From assembly GCF_001613105.1 (NCBI RefSeq), contig NZ_BDBS01000015.1, positions 110,576 through 174,575 on the forward strand: DNA of 64,000 bases, read 5' to 3'. Every line of letters begins with the position of its first letter. The stretch's first letter is position 1. The position numbers and the translations under genes were made by a program. This document shows positions 25,527 through 34,845 of the stretch, piece after piece. Origin of the DNA: Nocardia pseudobrasiliensis NBRC 108224 (GTDB taxonomy: Bacteria; Actinomycetota; Actinomycetes; Mycobacteriales; Mycobacteriaceae). The notes under the pieces are model-generated. The model was not told the origin of the DNA. It did no database searches and worked only from the letters and a program-made list of their open reading frames with translations.

Positions 25527-26486
25527 TCACCTCTTGCGTGCCTTGGGATCCAACGCGTCGCGCACCGCGTCGCCCAGCAGGATGAAGCTGAGCACGGTGA
25601 GCGCCAACGCCGTAGCGGGATAGAACAGGATGCCGGAGGTGCGAATCTCCTTCTGATCGGCCGCGATATCGCCACCCCAGGACACGATCGTCCGGGACAG
25701 GCCGACGCCCAGATAGGACAGCGTCGCCTCGGTCACGATGAACGCGCCCAGCGAGATCGTGCTGACCACGATCAGCGGACCGGCCGAGTTGGGCAGTACG
25801 TGCCGGATCAGGGTCCGGAACCGGGAAACGCCCAGAGCCTTTGCCGCCGTGACGTATTCGCTGTTCTTGGCCTGGATCACCGCACTGCGGGCGATACGCG
25901 CGGCCTGCGGCCAGCTGAACGAGGCGAGCGTGAGCATGACGGTGAAGATCGTGCGCGAGTCCAGCAGCTGCATCACCACGATGGCGGCGAGCATCAGCGG
26001 CAGTGCGTAGAAGATCTCCGCGATGCGCGAGACGATCGAATCCAGCAGTCCGCCATAGTATCCCGACAGCGCGCCGAGCGTGCCGCCGATCAGGATGAAC
26101 AGCAGCGTCGCGCCGACACCGGTCGCCACCGACGCCCGCGCGCCGTAGAGCGTGCGCGCGAAGATGTCACAGCCCTGCTTGTCGAAGCCGAACGGATGAC
26201 CCGAGGCCGGGCCGTGCATGCTGAAATCGCCGCTGCAGTAACGCGGATCCAGATCGGTGAACAGACTCGGCCAGGCCACGACGACCAGGACGAACGCGAT
26301 CAGCACCGTGGCGATGACGAAGATCGGATTGCGCCGCAACTGTCGCCAGGCATCGCGCCACACACTGCTCGGCGAGGTGGTCTCGTCGAGCCGGTCGGTG
26401 GCCAGCACCTCCACCTCGTCGGGCGGTGCGACGAAATGCCCCTGGCCCGGCCGGGCATCCCGGACTTCGGTCGTTTGGTCAGGCAT
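25527..26486 (-). CDS. dppC: Dipeptide ABC transporter permease
   Basis: 319 residues. A ~60-residue cytosolic N-terminus precedes six predicted membrane helices. The BPD_transp_1 EAA loop reads ARSAVIQAKNSEYVTAAKA with LGVSRFRTLIRHVLPN after it. The RRNPIFVIATVLI start is the OppC-type N-terminal domain. It pairs with DppB to form the membrane channel. Its start lies inside the last codons of dppB (8-bp overlap), and its stop touches the dppD start. Confidence 0.93.
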   Translation of the reverse strand: MPDQTTEVRDARPGQGHFVAPPDEVEVLATDRLDETTSPSSVWRDAWRQLRRNPIFVIATVLIAFVLVVVAWPSLFTDLDPRYCSGDFSMHGPASGHPFGFDKQGCDIFARTLYGARASVATGVGATLLFILIGGTLGALSGYYGGLLDSIVSRIAEIFYALPLMLAAIVVMQLLDSRTIFTVMLTLASFSWPQAARIARSAVIQAKNSEYVTAAKALGVSRFRTLIRHVLPNSAGPLIVVSTISLGAFIVTEATLSYLGVGLSRTIVSWGGDIAADQKEIRTSGILFYPATALALTVLSFILLGDAVRDALDPKARKR

Positions 26487-27405
26487 AGCGGATCCTCGGA
26501 TCGAGTGCGGCGTAGAGCAGGTCGACGATCAGATTCGAGATCAGGAACACCATGATCAACACGGTCACGAACGCCACGACCGTGGGCGGTTCGCCGCGGG
26601 TGATGGCCTGATACAGCGTTCCGCCGACACCCGGAATGTTGAAGATGCCCTCGGTCACGATCGCGCCGCCCATCAGCGCGCCGAGATCGGTGCCGAGGAA
26701 GGTGATCACCGGAATCATCGAGTTGCGCAGGATGTGCACCACGACCACCCGCCGACGACTCAGTCCCTTCGCGGTGGCGGTGCGCACGTAGTCGGCGCTC
26801 ATGTTCTCCGCCACCGAGTTTCGGGTCAGTCGCAGCACATAGGCGAACGACAGCGACCCGAGCACGAAGGCGGGCAACAACAGATCACCCCAATCGGCCT
26901 TGCCGCCGACGGTCACCTTCGCGATCTCCAATTTGATCCCCAGCACGTACTGCGCGAGGAAGCCGACCACGAAGATCGGCACGGCGATGATGATCAGGCT
27001 GAGCACCAGCATCGTCGAATCGAACAGCTTGCCCTTGCGCAAACCGGCGACCAGACCGAACAGCACACCGAACACACCCTCGATCGCCACGGCCATGACC
27101 GCGAGCCGGAAGGTGATCGGGAACGCGCGGGCCAGTTCGTCGCGCACCGGCCGACCCGAGAACGAGGTCCCGAAGTCGAGGGTGAGGATGCCCTTCAGAT
27201 ATTCCAGATACTGGATGATGAACGGCTGATCCAGGTGGTAGCGGGCCCGCAGCGTGGCCTCCACCGCCGGGGTCATGGGCTTGTCACCCGCGAGCGCCCG
27301 GATGGGATCGCCGGGCAGCAGAAAGACCAGTGCGTAGATGAGCAGCGTGGCTCCGAGGAAGACCGGAATCATCTGGAGCAGCCGCCGCACGACATACCAA
27401 GCCAT
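26479..27405 (-). CDS. dppB: Dipeptide ABC transporter permease
   Basis: 308 residues with six membrane helices. The start YVVRRLLQMIPVFLGATLL is typical of DppB/OppB, and the EAA loop is NMSADYVRTATAKGLSRRRV. CAGGAG precedes the ATG. It is the partner of DppC. The gene is 54 bp downstream of dppA on the minus strand, with no hairpin between them that would end transcription. Confidence 0.93.
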   Translation of the reverse strand: MAWYVVRRLLQMIPVFLGATLLIYALVFLLPGDPIRALAGDKPMTPAVEATLRARYHLDQPFIIQYLEYLKGILTLDFGTSFSGRPVRDELARAFPITFRLAVMAVAIEGVFGVLFGLVAGLRKGKLFDSTMLVLSLIIIAVPIFVVGFLAQYVLGIKLEIAKVTVGGKADWGDLLLPAFVLGSLSFAYVLRLTRNSVAENMSADYVRTATAKGLSRRRVVVVHILRNSMIPVITFLGTDLGALMGGAIVTEGIFNIPGVGGTLYQAITRGEPPTVVAFVTVLIMVFLISNLIVDLLYAALDPRIRYA

Positions 27406-27459
27406 GTTTCAACTCCTGTCAGGCGGGGGCCGCGCCTGGCACGGCCCCCGGCGGGGCGG

Positions 27460-29064
27460 CTACTTCTCGATGTTCTCGAAGTCGAACAGACCCGACCAGG
27501 TCACCTCGGCCTTCTTGACCTTGTCCGACCGTCCGGCCGCGACGTTGTAGTCGAAGATCGGGATATCGGCCATGTCCCGGAACAGCAGCCCCTGGGCCTG
27601 GGCAAGAATGTCATAGGCCTGCTCGGGAGTCGCCGCAGCCTGCGCCTTCGCCAGCAGACCGTCGAATTCCGGGTCGTTGTGCTGGGTGTTGTTGGTGCCC
27701 GAACCGGTCAGGTACAGCGAGGTGAGGAATTCGAACATCGACGGGTAGTCGCCCTGCCAGCCGTAGCGGAAGGCCTTGCCGATGGTGTTGCCCTGGATCG
27801 CGTCGCGAATGGTCTTGAACGTCGGGAAGGGCACGCCGACAGCGTCGACCCCGAAGGTGTTCTTCACGCTGTTGGCGACCGCCTCGACCCACGCCTGATG
27901 TCCGCCGTCGGCGTTGTAGGCGATCTCGTAGCGACCCGACCACGGCGACATGGCATCGGCCTGGGCCCACAGCTTCTTGGCCTCGTCCGGGTTGTACTTC
28001 AGCAGTTCGGAACCGGGCAGATTCTTGCGGAAGCCTGGCAGGGTGAACGCGGTGAAGTCCTGGCTGGGCACGCGGGTGCCGTGGAAGATGTTCTGCGCGA
28101 TCTGTTCCCGGTTGATCGCCATCGAGATCGCCTTGCGCCGCAGCACACCCTCGGCGCCGCCGAAGTGCGGGACAGTCTGCTGGATGCCGATGTGCTGGCT
28201 GTAGGCGATCGGCTTGGTCATCGCGCGATCGCCGAGATCCTTCTGGTAGGAACCCAATTGGCTGTCGGGGATGATGTCGAGCGCGTCGAGGTTGCCCGCG
28301 AGCAGGTCCGCGTAGGCGGTGTCGTAGGACTGGTACATCACGAACCGCAGGCCCTTGTTCTTGGGCGGGCGGCCACCGTGGTAGTCCTCGCTCGGCACGA
28401 GGTCGATCTTCACGTTGTGCTGCCAGGCGCCCGAGCCGGCCATCTTGTACGGGCCGTTGCCGACCGGATTCTCACCGAAGGCCTGCATATCCTTGTAGGC
28501 CGCGTCCGGCAGCGGGTAGAACGGCGAGTAGCCCAGTTCCAGTTCGAAGTCGATCGAGGGGGATTTGAGATCGATGGTGAAGGTCTTGTCGTCGATCACC
28601 TTCAGGCCCGACATCGTTTGCGCCTTGGGCGGATTCGCGGCGACGTCGTCGTATCCGGCGATCTGGGTGAAGGCCCAGTTCAGCACCTGGCCGTTGGTGC
28701 CGAGCGCGCCGTAGTTCCAGGCGTTGACGAACGACTTCGCGGTCACCGGGGTGCCGTCGGTGAACTTCCAGTCCTTGAGGGTGATCTTGTAGTGCTGTCG
28801 ATCGGTCGATTCGATCGACTGGGCCACCTCGTTGTAGGCCTTGCCGTCGGCGTCGTAGTACTTCAGGCCCGCGAACAGGCGGTCGACCACCCGACCGCCC
28901 ATGTTTTCGTTGGTGTTGGTGGGGACCAGTGGATGCTGGGGTTCGCCACCGTTCACCGTGACGATATCGGCATCATTGCCGCCGCTCGAGGAACAGCCTG
29001 TCAACGCTAGGCTCGTGGCCAACAGTGCTGCCGCGCTCAGCGCGGTGATCGTCTTGAATCTCAA
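27460..29064 (-). CDS. dppA: Dipeptide ABC transporter substrate-binding lipoprotein
   Basis: 534 residues, SBP_bac_5 family. The lipoprotein signal ends LALTGC (Cys near residue 23), anchoring it outside the membrane. The body has the usual markers GEPQHPLVPTNTNENMGG, KDWKFTDGTPVTAKSFVNAW and RKAISMAINREQIAQ. It captures di- or oligopeptides for DppBCD; the mycobacterial homologue has been linked to peptide and haem uptake. The start is taken as TTG at 29064, with GGAG 8 nt upstream; the longer frame has no signal peptide at its start. Confidence 0.9.
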   Translation of the reverse strand: MRFKTITALSAAALLATSLALTGCSSSGGNDADIVTVNGGEPQHPLVPTNTNENMGGRVVDRLFAGLKYYDADGKAYNEVAQSIESTDRQHYKITLKDWKFTDGTPVTAKSFVNAWNYGALGTNGQVLNWAFTQIAGYDDVAANPPKAQTMSGLKVIDDKTFTIDLKSPSIDFELELGYSPFYPLPDAAYKDMQAFGENPVGNGPYKMAGSGAWQHNVKIDLVPSEDYHGGRPPKNKGLRFVMYQSYDTAYADLLAGNLDALDIIPDSQLGSYQKDLGDRAMTKPIAYSQHIGIQQTVPHFGGAEGVLRRKAISMAINREQIAQNIFHGTRVPSQDFTAFTLPGFRKNLPGSELLKYNPDEAKKLWAQADAMSPWSGRYEIAYNADGGHQAWVEAVANSVKNTFGVDAVGVPFPTFKTIRDAIQGNTIGKAFRYGWQGDYPSMFEFLTSLYLTGSGTNNTQHNDPEFDGLLAKAQAAATPEQAYDILAQAQGLLFRDMADIPIFDYNVAAGRSDKVKKAEVTWSGLFDFENIEK

Positions 29065-29384
29065 CGCAACTACTCCGGTTCTGGAAAGGCAGGAGGAGCG
29101 GCGGTACGCGCAGGGATCCGCCCGTGGGCACCGACGATCCACCTTGGGTGAAACGGACAGTAGCCACAACCAGCCCGGTTGTCAGCGGATCGACCCGTTT
29201 TTGTTCCCCTTGTTAGCAATTCGGCAACATAGCCGACTCATTGCCGGTAGTTCAGCGGGCAGGTTGCGCAATCCGGATAGCAGGACGGCCTGCTTCACGG
29301 TTCCGTCACGGACAGTGCGCCAGGCTGTGGGACGACCCGGCGACACCCTGACGCGGTGCAGGTCACACTCCGTTACTGTCGGAA

Positions 29385-29400
29385 CGTGGCCGCGGTCACC
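29385..29400. promoter_or_regulatory. Possible GlxR/Crp site upstream of acs
   Basis: CGTGGCCGCGGTCACC has the GTG-N8-CAC core of GlxR/Crp sites. It lies 34 bp before the acs start in the dppA/acs divergent region (29065-29433). The outer bases deviate from TGTGA...TCACA. The rest of that gap shows no gene. Confidence 0.35.
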
Positions 29401-29433
29401 CCCGGCCCCATCGCACGCGAAAGAAGAGACGAG

Positions 29434-31395
29434 ATGACAGATACCACCGCTGATCACCTGGATGCCTATCCGCCGACCGCGGAATTCGCGGCCGCGGCCA
29501 ACGCCGATGCGTCTCTCTACGACCGGGCCGCCGCCGATCGCGAGGCTTTCTGGGCGGAGCAGGCCGGTCGGTTGCATTGGCATCAACCGTGGACCCGCGT
29601 GCTGGACTGGGACGACGCGCCCTTCGCGCGCTGGTTCGTCGACGGCAAGTTGAATGTCGCCTACAACTGCGTGGATCGCCACGTCGTCGACGGTTTCGGC
29701 GATCAGGTCGCGATCCACTGGGAGGGTGAGCCGGGCGATTCCCGCGACATCACCTACGCCCAGTTGCTGGCCGAGGTCAGCCAGGCCGCCAACTACTTCA
29801 CCGAGCTGGGCCTCGAGGCGGGTGACCGGGTTGCCATCTATATGCCGATGGTCCCCGAGGCGATCGTGGCCATGCTGGCCTGCGCCCGGCTGGGCCTGAC
29901 CCATTCGGTGGTGTTCGCCGGCTTCTCCCCCACCGCGCTGCGCCAGCGCGTCGACGATGCCGAGGCGCGGCTGGTGGTCACCACCGACGGGCAGTGGCGA
30001 CGCGGTAAGGCGGCCCCGCTCAAGGAGGCCGTCGACGAGGCGCTCTACGCACACGGTGGTACGCCGTCGAGCGTCGAGCACGTACTCGTGGTGCGCCGCA
30101 CCGATATCGAGGTGCCCTGGACCGAGGGCCGCGATCTGTGGTGGCACGAGACCGTCGCCCGGGCGTCCACCGAACACGAGGCGCAGCCGTTCGATGCCGA
30201 ACATCCGCTGTACATCCTCTACACCTCCGGCACGACCGGTAAGCCCAAGGGCATCCTGCACACCTCGGGCGGCTATCTGACCCAGGCGTCCTACACCCAC
30301 CACTACGTCTTCGACCACAAGCCGGGTCAGGACGTGTACTGGTGCACCGCCGATATCGGCTGGGTGACCGGACACAGCTACATCGTGTACGGGCCGCTGT
30401 CCAACCGGGCCACGCAGGTGGTCTACGAAGGAACCCCGAATTCGCCCGATGAGCATCGCCACTTCCAGATCATCGAGAAGTACGGCGTCACAATCTATTA
30501 CACCGCGCCGACACTGATCCGCACGTTCATGAAGTGGGGCCGCGAGATTCCGCGGGCGCACGATCTGTCCTCGCTGCGGGTGCTGGGTTCGGTGGGCGAG
30601 CCGATCAATCCGGAGGCCTGGCGCTGGTACCGGGAGGTGATCGGCGCCAACAAGACTCCGATCGTGGACACCTGGTGGCAGACCGAGACCGGCGCGATCA
30701 TGATCTCGCCGCTGCCCGGCGTCACCGCCGCCAAGCCCGGCGCCGCCATGGCGCCGCTGCCCGGCATCTCCGCGCAGGTGGTGGACGAGGAGGGTAAGCC
30801 GGTCACGCTCGGGGCCACCGAGGCCAACGGCTATCTCGTCCTCGATCAGCCCTGGCCGTCGATGCTGCGCGGCATCTGGGGTGATTCCGAGCGCTACAAG
30901 GCGACCTACTGGGAGCGGTTCGAGGCGCAGGGCTGGTACTTCGCCGGTGACGGGGCCAAACTCGACGCGGGCGGTGACCTGTGGGTGCTGGGCCGGGTGG
31001 ACGATGTGATGAACGTGTCCGGACACCGCATCTCGACCGCCGAGGTGGAGTCGGCGCTGGTGGGGCACTACGGAGTGGCCGAGGCCGCGGTCGTCGGGGC
31101 CAGCGACGCCACCACCGGACAGGGCATCGTCGCCTTCGTGATTCTCACCGGGGAGGCCAAGAACACCGGTCAGGATCTGGTCGACGAGCTCAAGGCCGAA
31201 GTGTCGCGCGAGATCAGCCCGATCGCCCGCCCGCGCGAGATCCACATCGTGCCCGAACTGCCCAAGACCCGGTCCGGGAAGATCATGCGGCGACTGCTGC
31301 GCGATGTGGCCGAGGGGCGTGAGCTTGGGGATACCTCGACGCTGGTGGATCCCAATGTGTTCGAGGCCATTCGGGAGAAGAAGGCCAACTGGTGA
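29434..31395 (+). CDS. acsA: Acetyl-CoA synthetase (AMP-forming)
   Basis: 653 residues, the usual Acs length. The P-loop is YTSGTTGKPKGI. The substrate-pocket motif region is DTWWQTETG, GHRISTAEVESALV is present, and the C-terminal catalytic lysine lies in RSGKIMRR, the site silenced by acetylation in other bacteria. It makes acetyl-CoA from acetate, ATP and CoA through acetyl-AMP. The ATG at 29434 has AAGAAGAGA upstream. It is transcribed divergently from the dpp operon and ends at a strong hairpin. Confidence 0.97.
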   Translation: MTDTTADHLDAYPPTAEFAAAANADASLYDRAAADREAFWAEQAGRLHWHQPWTRVLDWDDAPFARWFVDGKLNVAYNCVDRHVVDGFGDQVAIHWEGEPGDSRDITYAQLLAEVSQAANYFTELGLEAGDRVAIYMPMVPEAIVAMLACARLGLTHSVVFAGFSPTALRQRVDDAEARLVVTTDGQWRRGKAAPLKEAVDEALYAHGGTPSSVEHVLVVRRTDIEVPWTEGRDLWWHETVARASTEHEAQPFDAEHPLYILYTSGTTGKPKGILHTSGGYLTQASYTHHYVFDHKPGQDVYWCTADIGWVTGHSYIVYGPLSNRATQVVYEGTPNSPDEHRHFQIIEKYGVTIYYTAPTLIRTFMKWGREIPRAHDLSSLRVLGSVGEPINPEAWRWYREVIGANKTPIVDTWWQTETGAIMISPLPGVTAAKPGAAMAPLPGISAQVVDEEGKPVTLGATEANGYLVLDQPWPSMLRGIWGDSERYKATYWERFEAQGWYFAGDGAKLDAGGDLWVLGRVDDVMNVSGHRISTAEVESALVGHYGVAEAAVVGASDATTGQGIVAFVILTGEAKNTGQDLVDELKAEVSREISPIARPREIHIVPELPKTRSGKIMRRLLRDVAEGRELGDTSTLVDPNVFEAIREKKANW

Positions 31396-31400
31396 GGCGA

Positions 31401-31436
31401 TCCCGTCGTTCCGGCCTGGGGGCCGGAACGACGGGA
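31401..31436 (+). terminator. 16-bp perfect hairpin after acs
   Basis: TCCCGTCGTTCCGGCC (31401-31416) pairs exactly with 31421-31436 around a TGGG loop, 5 bp past the acs stop. AAAT follows rather than a T-run. Confidence 0.8.
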
Positions 31437-31599
31437 AAATGGGGCGGCCTGAGTCCGGCGGGGAACAGGGGAAGGTCGCCAGGGGGATTTCGGTTCGGGG
31501 TGCTTACTCCGGCAAAACGGACAGGCGTTAAAATTTCGTCAGGAGTGCCGGGAAGTCTGGTCGGCGTGTGTGAACTGTCCGTCCGACCGGAAGGTGCCC

Positions 31600-32814
31600 G
31601 TGATCGCTGCGCTGCGCTCCGAATTCGCCCGTTTTCTTCGCACCGAGACCGTCGGTGGGGTCCTGCTCTTGGTCGCGGCCGCGCTCGCGCTGCTGTGGGT
31701 GAATTCTCCGTGGGGTGACAGCTATATCGCGCTCGCCGAGACCCGGCTCGCCGTTCCGGGACTGCGTCTCGACCTGAGCCTGGCGGACTGGACCAAGGAC
31801 GGGCTGCTGGCGATCTTCTTCTTCGTGGCGGGTCTCGAGCTCAAGCGGGAACTGGTGGTGGGTGAGCTCGCCGACCGCAAGCAGGCCGTGCTGCCGATCA
31901 TCGCGGCGATCGGTGGCGTGGTCGTACCCGCGCTGATCGCGCTCGTGGTCGGACACGGCATCGATGGGATGGACCGGGGCTGGGCCATACCGGTCGCCAC
32001 CGATATCGCCTTCGCGCTGGCCGTACTCGCGCTCACCGGATCTCGGATTCCGGCCAGCGCCCGGGTCTTCCTGCTGAGTCTCGCCGTCGTCGACGATCTG
32101 ATCGCCATCGTGCTGATCGCCGTGCTGTTCACCACCACCGTCGCAGTCGGCTGGCTGTTGGCGGCGGCGGCCTGCTTCGCCGGATGGGCGCTGGCGCAAC
32201 GACTTCGGCTGCGCAGCCCGCTGATCTACGTGCCGTTGGCACTGCTGTCCTGGTTCGCGTTGCACGAGGCCGGAATTCATCCGACGCTCGCGGGGGTGGT
32301 CTGCGGGCTGCTGACCCGGGTCCGGCCCGATGCCGACGAGGACGAGGCTCCCGCGACGCGACTCGAGCATCTGTTCCAACCCGTCTCGGCCGGTCTGTGC
32401 GTACCCCTGTTCGCGCTGTTCGCCTCCGGAGTTCCGTTGTCCACGAAGGTATTGGGTCAGTTGGCGACCGACCGGCTGGCGCTGGCGATCATCGCCGGAC
32501 TGATCGTCGGAAAGACACTCGGCATCTTCGGCTCCGGCTGGTTGGCCGTGCACTCCGGACTCGCTCGGCGGCCCGATGGATTGGCCCTGCGCGATATGTT
32601 CGCCCTGTCGGTACTGGGCGCGATCGGGTTCACCGTTAGCCTCTTGGTGGCAGAACTGGCGTTGACCGACGACGTCGCATCGGCCGAACTGGCGAAAGCC
32701 GCCGTGTTGATGACGTCAATGACGGCGTCCCTACTGGGTTCGGCGCTACTGTTGCGTCGGGGCCGCGTACACCAGGCACGGCGGGACGCACGTGCGGCTG
32801 CCGGAGACGAGTGA
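31600..32814 (+). CDS. nhaA: Na+/H+ antiporter NhaA
   Basis: 404 residues with about twelve membrane segments. The paired aspartates of the ion-binding site are in LAVVDDLIAIVLIA, and an earlier conserved block is ATDIAFALAVLAL. AIFFFVAGLELKRE is a family signature near helix II. It exchanges protons for sodium across the membrane in pH and salt homeostasis. The GTG at 31600 has GGAAGG 5 nt upstream and gives an N-terminus like other NhaA proteins; the frame opens at 31570. The 31437-31599 gap contains nothing recognisable. Confidence 0.92.
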   Translation: MIAALRSEFARFLRTETVGGVLLLVAAALALLWVNSPWGDSYIALAETRLAVPGLRLDLSLADWTKDGLLAIFFFVAGLELKRELVVGELADRKQAVLPIIAAIGGVVVPALIALVVGHGIDGMDRGWAIPVATDIAFALAVLALTGSRIPASARVFLLSLAVVDDLIAIVLIAVLFTTTVAVGWLLAAAACFAGWALAQRLRLRSPLIYVPLALLSWFALHEAGIHPTLAGVVCGLLTRVRPDADEDEAPATRLEHLFQPVSAGLCVPLFALFASGVPLSTKVLGQLATDRLALAIIAGLIVGKTLGIFGSGWLAVHSGLARRPDGLALRDMFALSVLGAIGFTVSLLVAELALTDDVASAELAKAAVLMTSMTASLLGSALLLRRGRVHQARRDARAAAGDE

Positions 32815-32853
32815 AGGCCGGGGCAGCACCGGGAATGGAGAAGGGTCGAGCAA

Positions 32854-33327
32854 TTGAGCTTCACACAGGGCGGTAACGGGCAGGACACGGGCCGCAACCG
32901 GACCATCAACTCGATTCCGCTGTCCGAGGTCGACACCACAGCGGGCGCGAGCATCGGCGATCTGGTGCGCGATGCGGCGGAGCAGATGTCGACCCTGGTT
33001 CGCGCCGAGGTGGAGCTGGCCAAGACCGAGGTCACCGGCGAGATCAAGAAGGGCCTGCAGGGCAGCGTGTACTTCATCGTCGCGCTGACGATCCTGCTGT
33101 TCTCCAGCTTCTTTTTCTTCTTCTTCCTCGCCGAGCTGCTCGATGTGTGGTTGGTGCGCTGGGCGGCCTTCCTGATCGTGTTCGGGCTGATGATCGTGGC
33201 CGTGGCCGGATTCGGCTTCCTCGGCTATCTGAAGGTGCGCAAATTGCGGGCGCCGCAGAAGACCATCGAGACGCTCAAGGAGACACGCTCGGTGATTCCG
33301 CACGTCGGTGGCTCGCACGCCGACTGA
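32854..33327 (+). CDS. Phage-holin-family membrane protein (Actinobacterial holin-X type)
   Basis: 157 residues. An N-terminal helical part (SIGDLVRDAAEQMSTLVRAE, then VELAKTEV) precedes two membrane helices, the first unusually rich in phenylalanine (SSFFFFFFLAELL). This is the holin-X / Phage_holin_3_6 family, common and not phage-encoded in actinobacteria; the role is unknown. The start is TTG at 32854 with GAGAAGGG upstream. It sits directly between nhaA and ephE, as part of the conserved Rv3669-Rv3671c neighbourhood. Confidence 0.85.
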   Translation: MSFTQGGNGQDTGRNRTINSIPLSEVDTTAGASIGDLVRDAAEQMSTLVRAEVELAKTEVTGEIKKGLQGSVYFIVALTILLFSSFFFFFFLAELLDVWLVRWAAFLIVFGLMIVAVAGFGFLGYLKVRKLRAPQKTIETLKETRSVIPHVGGSHAD

Positions 33328-33348
33328 GCCGCACACTACGCTTCTCGC

Positions 33349-34293
33349 GTGTCGCCTTCTCCGGGTCCCGATCCGTCCAGCGTCCGCTACGACGGACCGT
33401 GGACGCATAAGGACGTGCATGCCAACGGCATTCGATTCCATATCGTCGAGGCCGCACCGGCCGATGCTGTACTCGCCGAGGCCCCGCTGGTGGTGCTGCT
33501 ACACGGCTTCGGCGATTTCTGGTGGTCGTGGCGGCATCAGCTGAGCGCGCTCGCCGACTCCGGATATCGCACGGTCGCTGTCGATCTGCGCGGCTACGGC
33601 GACTCCGACAAGCCGCCGCGCGGCTACGACGGCTGGACCCTGGCCGGTGACGTCGCCGGATTGATCCGAGCCCTGGGCCATACCGAGGCGACGCTGGTGG
33701 GTCACGCCGAGGGCGGCCTGGTGTGCTGGGCGACCGCGGTGCTGCATCCGCGGCTGGTCCGCTCGATCGCGCTGGTGAGTTCGCCGCATCCGATCTCGCT
33801 GAAACAGTCGGTCCTGCGCGACAGCCGCCAGCGGTCGGCTTGGCTGCCGAACTTCCTGCGCTATCAGCCCCCGCGCACCGGCGAACGGCTGCTGACCAAG
33901 CGTGACGGCTTCGAGGTGGAGCGGCTGCTGCGGCAGCGGGCCGGCGCGGGCTGGAGCGGTAGCGCCGAATTCGTCGACACCGCACGGCGACTGCGCTCGG
34001 CCATTCGCATTCCCGGGGTGGCGCACTGTGCGCTGGAGTATCAGCGCTGGGCCTTCCGCAGTCAGTGGCGGCCCGACGGGCACCGCTTCATGTCGGTGAT
34101 GCGCGAACCGGTGCGGGTGCCGGTATTGGCGCTGCGCGGCGAGGCCGATCGCTACATCCTCGATCGCACCGTCCGGCTACACCCCGAACTCAGCCCGGAT
34201 CGCCGCATGGTCTCGATCGCGAACGCCGGTCACTACGCGCATCAGGAGAATCCCGAGGCCGTCACGGCCGAATTGGCCAAGCTGCTCGGCTGA
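33349..34293 (+). CDS. ephE: Alpha/beta hydrolase, epoxide hydrolase-like (EphE type), nucleophile replaced
   Basis: 314 residues. The oxyanion loop is HGFGDFWWSW, and the C-terminal catalytic His lies in NAGHYAHQE. The nucleophile elbow reads GHAEGG: the Asp expected in epoxide hydrolases (GHDWGG) is Ala. Thus normal epoxide-hydrolase chemistry is doubtful. The M. tuberculosis homologue EphE is recalled to carry a similar non-Asp elbow, so this may be an old feature of the group. TACGCT ends 6 nt before the GTG, suggesting a leaderless start. The name follows synteny; activity is uncertain. Confidence 0.8.
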   Translation: MSPSPGPDPSSVRYDGPWTHKDVHANGIRFHIVEAAPADAVLAEAPLVVLLHGFGDFWWSWRHQLSALADSGYRTVAVDLRGYGDSDKPPRGYDGWTLAGDVAGLIRALGHTEATLVGHAEGGLVCWATAVLHPRLVRSIALVSSPHPISLKQSVLRDSRQRSAWLPNFLRYQPPRTGERLLTKRDGFEVERLLRQRAGAGWSGSAEFVDTARRLRSAIRIPGVAHCALEYQRWAFRSQWRPDGHRFMSVMREPVRVPVLALRGEADRYILDRTVRLHPELSPDRRMVSIANAGHYAHQENPEAVTAELAKLLG

Positions 34294-34380
34294 CCATTTG
34301 ACTTGGAGCACGCTCCAGCTTTTACGGTTCTCTTCGTATCCACGATCAACCACCGCGGAAGCGGTAGGAAAGGACCGACG

Positions 34381-34794
34381 ATGAGCGATAGCGCCGACAC
34401 CCGTCAGGAAGCGTTCGACCGGGGCCTCGAGGTCCTGCGGCGCATCGACGGCGAGGCCGGACAGCGGGTCATCGACTCGCTGTCGGATATCTCCCCCGAA
34501 CTCGGCCACCAGATCGTGGCCTGGGGTTTCGGTGAGATCTATCAGCGTCCGGCGCTGCCCCCGCGCGATCGCCAGCTGGTCACCCTCGGCATGCTCACCG
34601 CCCTGGGCGGGGCCGAGCCGCAGCTCGAGGTACATATCAACGCCGCTCTCAATGTCGGCCTCACGCCGGAGCAGATCGTCGAGGCGTTCCTGCACGCGGC
34701 CGGATACTGCGGATTCCCGCGCGCGCTCAATGCCACCTTCGTGGCGAAGAAGGTCTTCCAGGAACGCGGGCTGCTGCCCATCGCGCAGCAGTGA
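34381..34794 (+). CDS. Carboxymuconolactone decarboxylase-family protein
   Basis: 137 residues of the CMD/PcaC-like all-helical family. LPPRDRQLVTLGMLTALGG, then LEVHINAALNVGLTPEQIVE and AFLHAAGYCGFPRA, are the family blocks with the conserved His and Glu. There is no CxxC pair, so it is not an AhpD peroxidase. It may act as a lactone decarboxylase or stand in an uncharacterised pathway. AGGAAAGG precedes the ATG at 34381. It is not part of the conserved mycobacterial order, so it is probably an insertion between ephE and marP. Confidence 0.87.
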   Translation: MSDSADTRQEAFDRGLEVLRRIDGEAGQRVIDSLSDISPELGHQIVAWGFGEIYQRPALPPRDRQLVTLGMLTALGGAEPQLEVHINAALNVGLTPEQIVEAFLHAAGYCGFPRALNATFVAKKVFQERGLLPIAQQ

Positions 34795-34845
34795 GCCGAT
34801 TGTCGCCGGGCCCGTTGACATCTCAGCGGGCCCGGCGGCAACCAC

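Noticed and set aside
26257..29010. 917-codon plus-strand open frame opposite dppA-dppC
   Set aside because: It is the antisense shadow of three clear ABC transporter genes; its peptide is His/Arg/Gln-rich noise typical of high-GC antisense frames.
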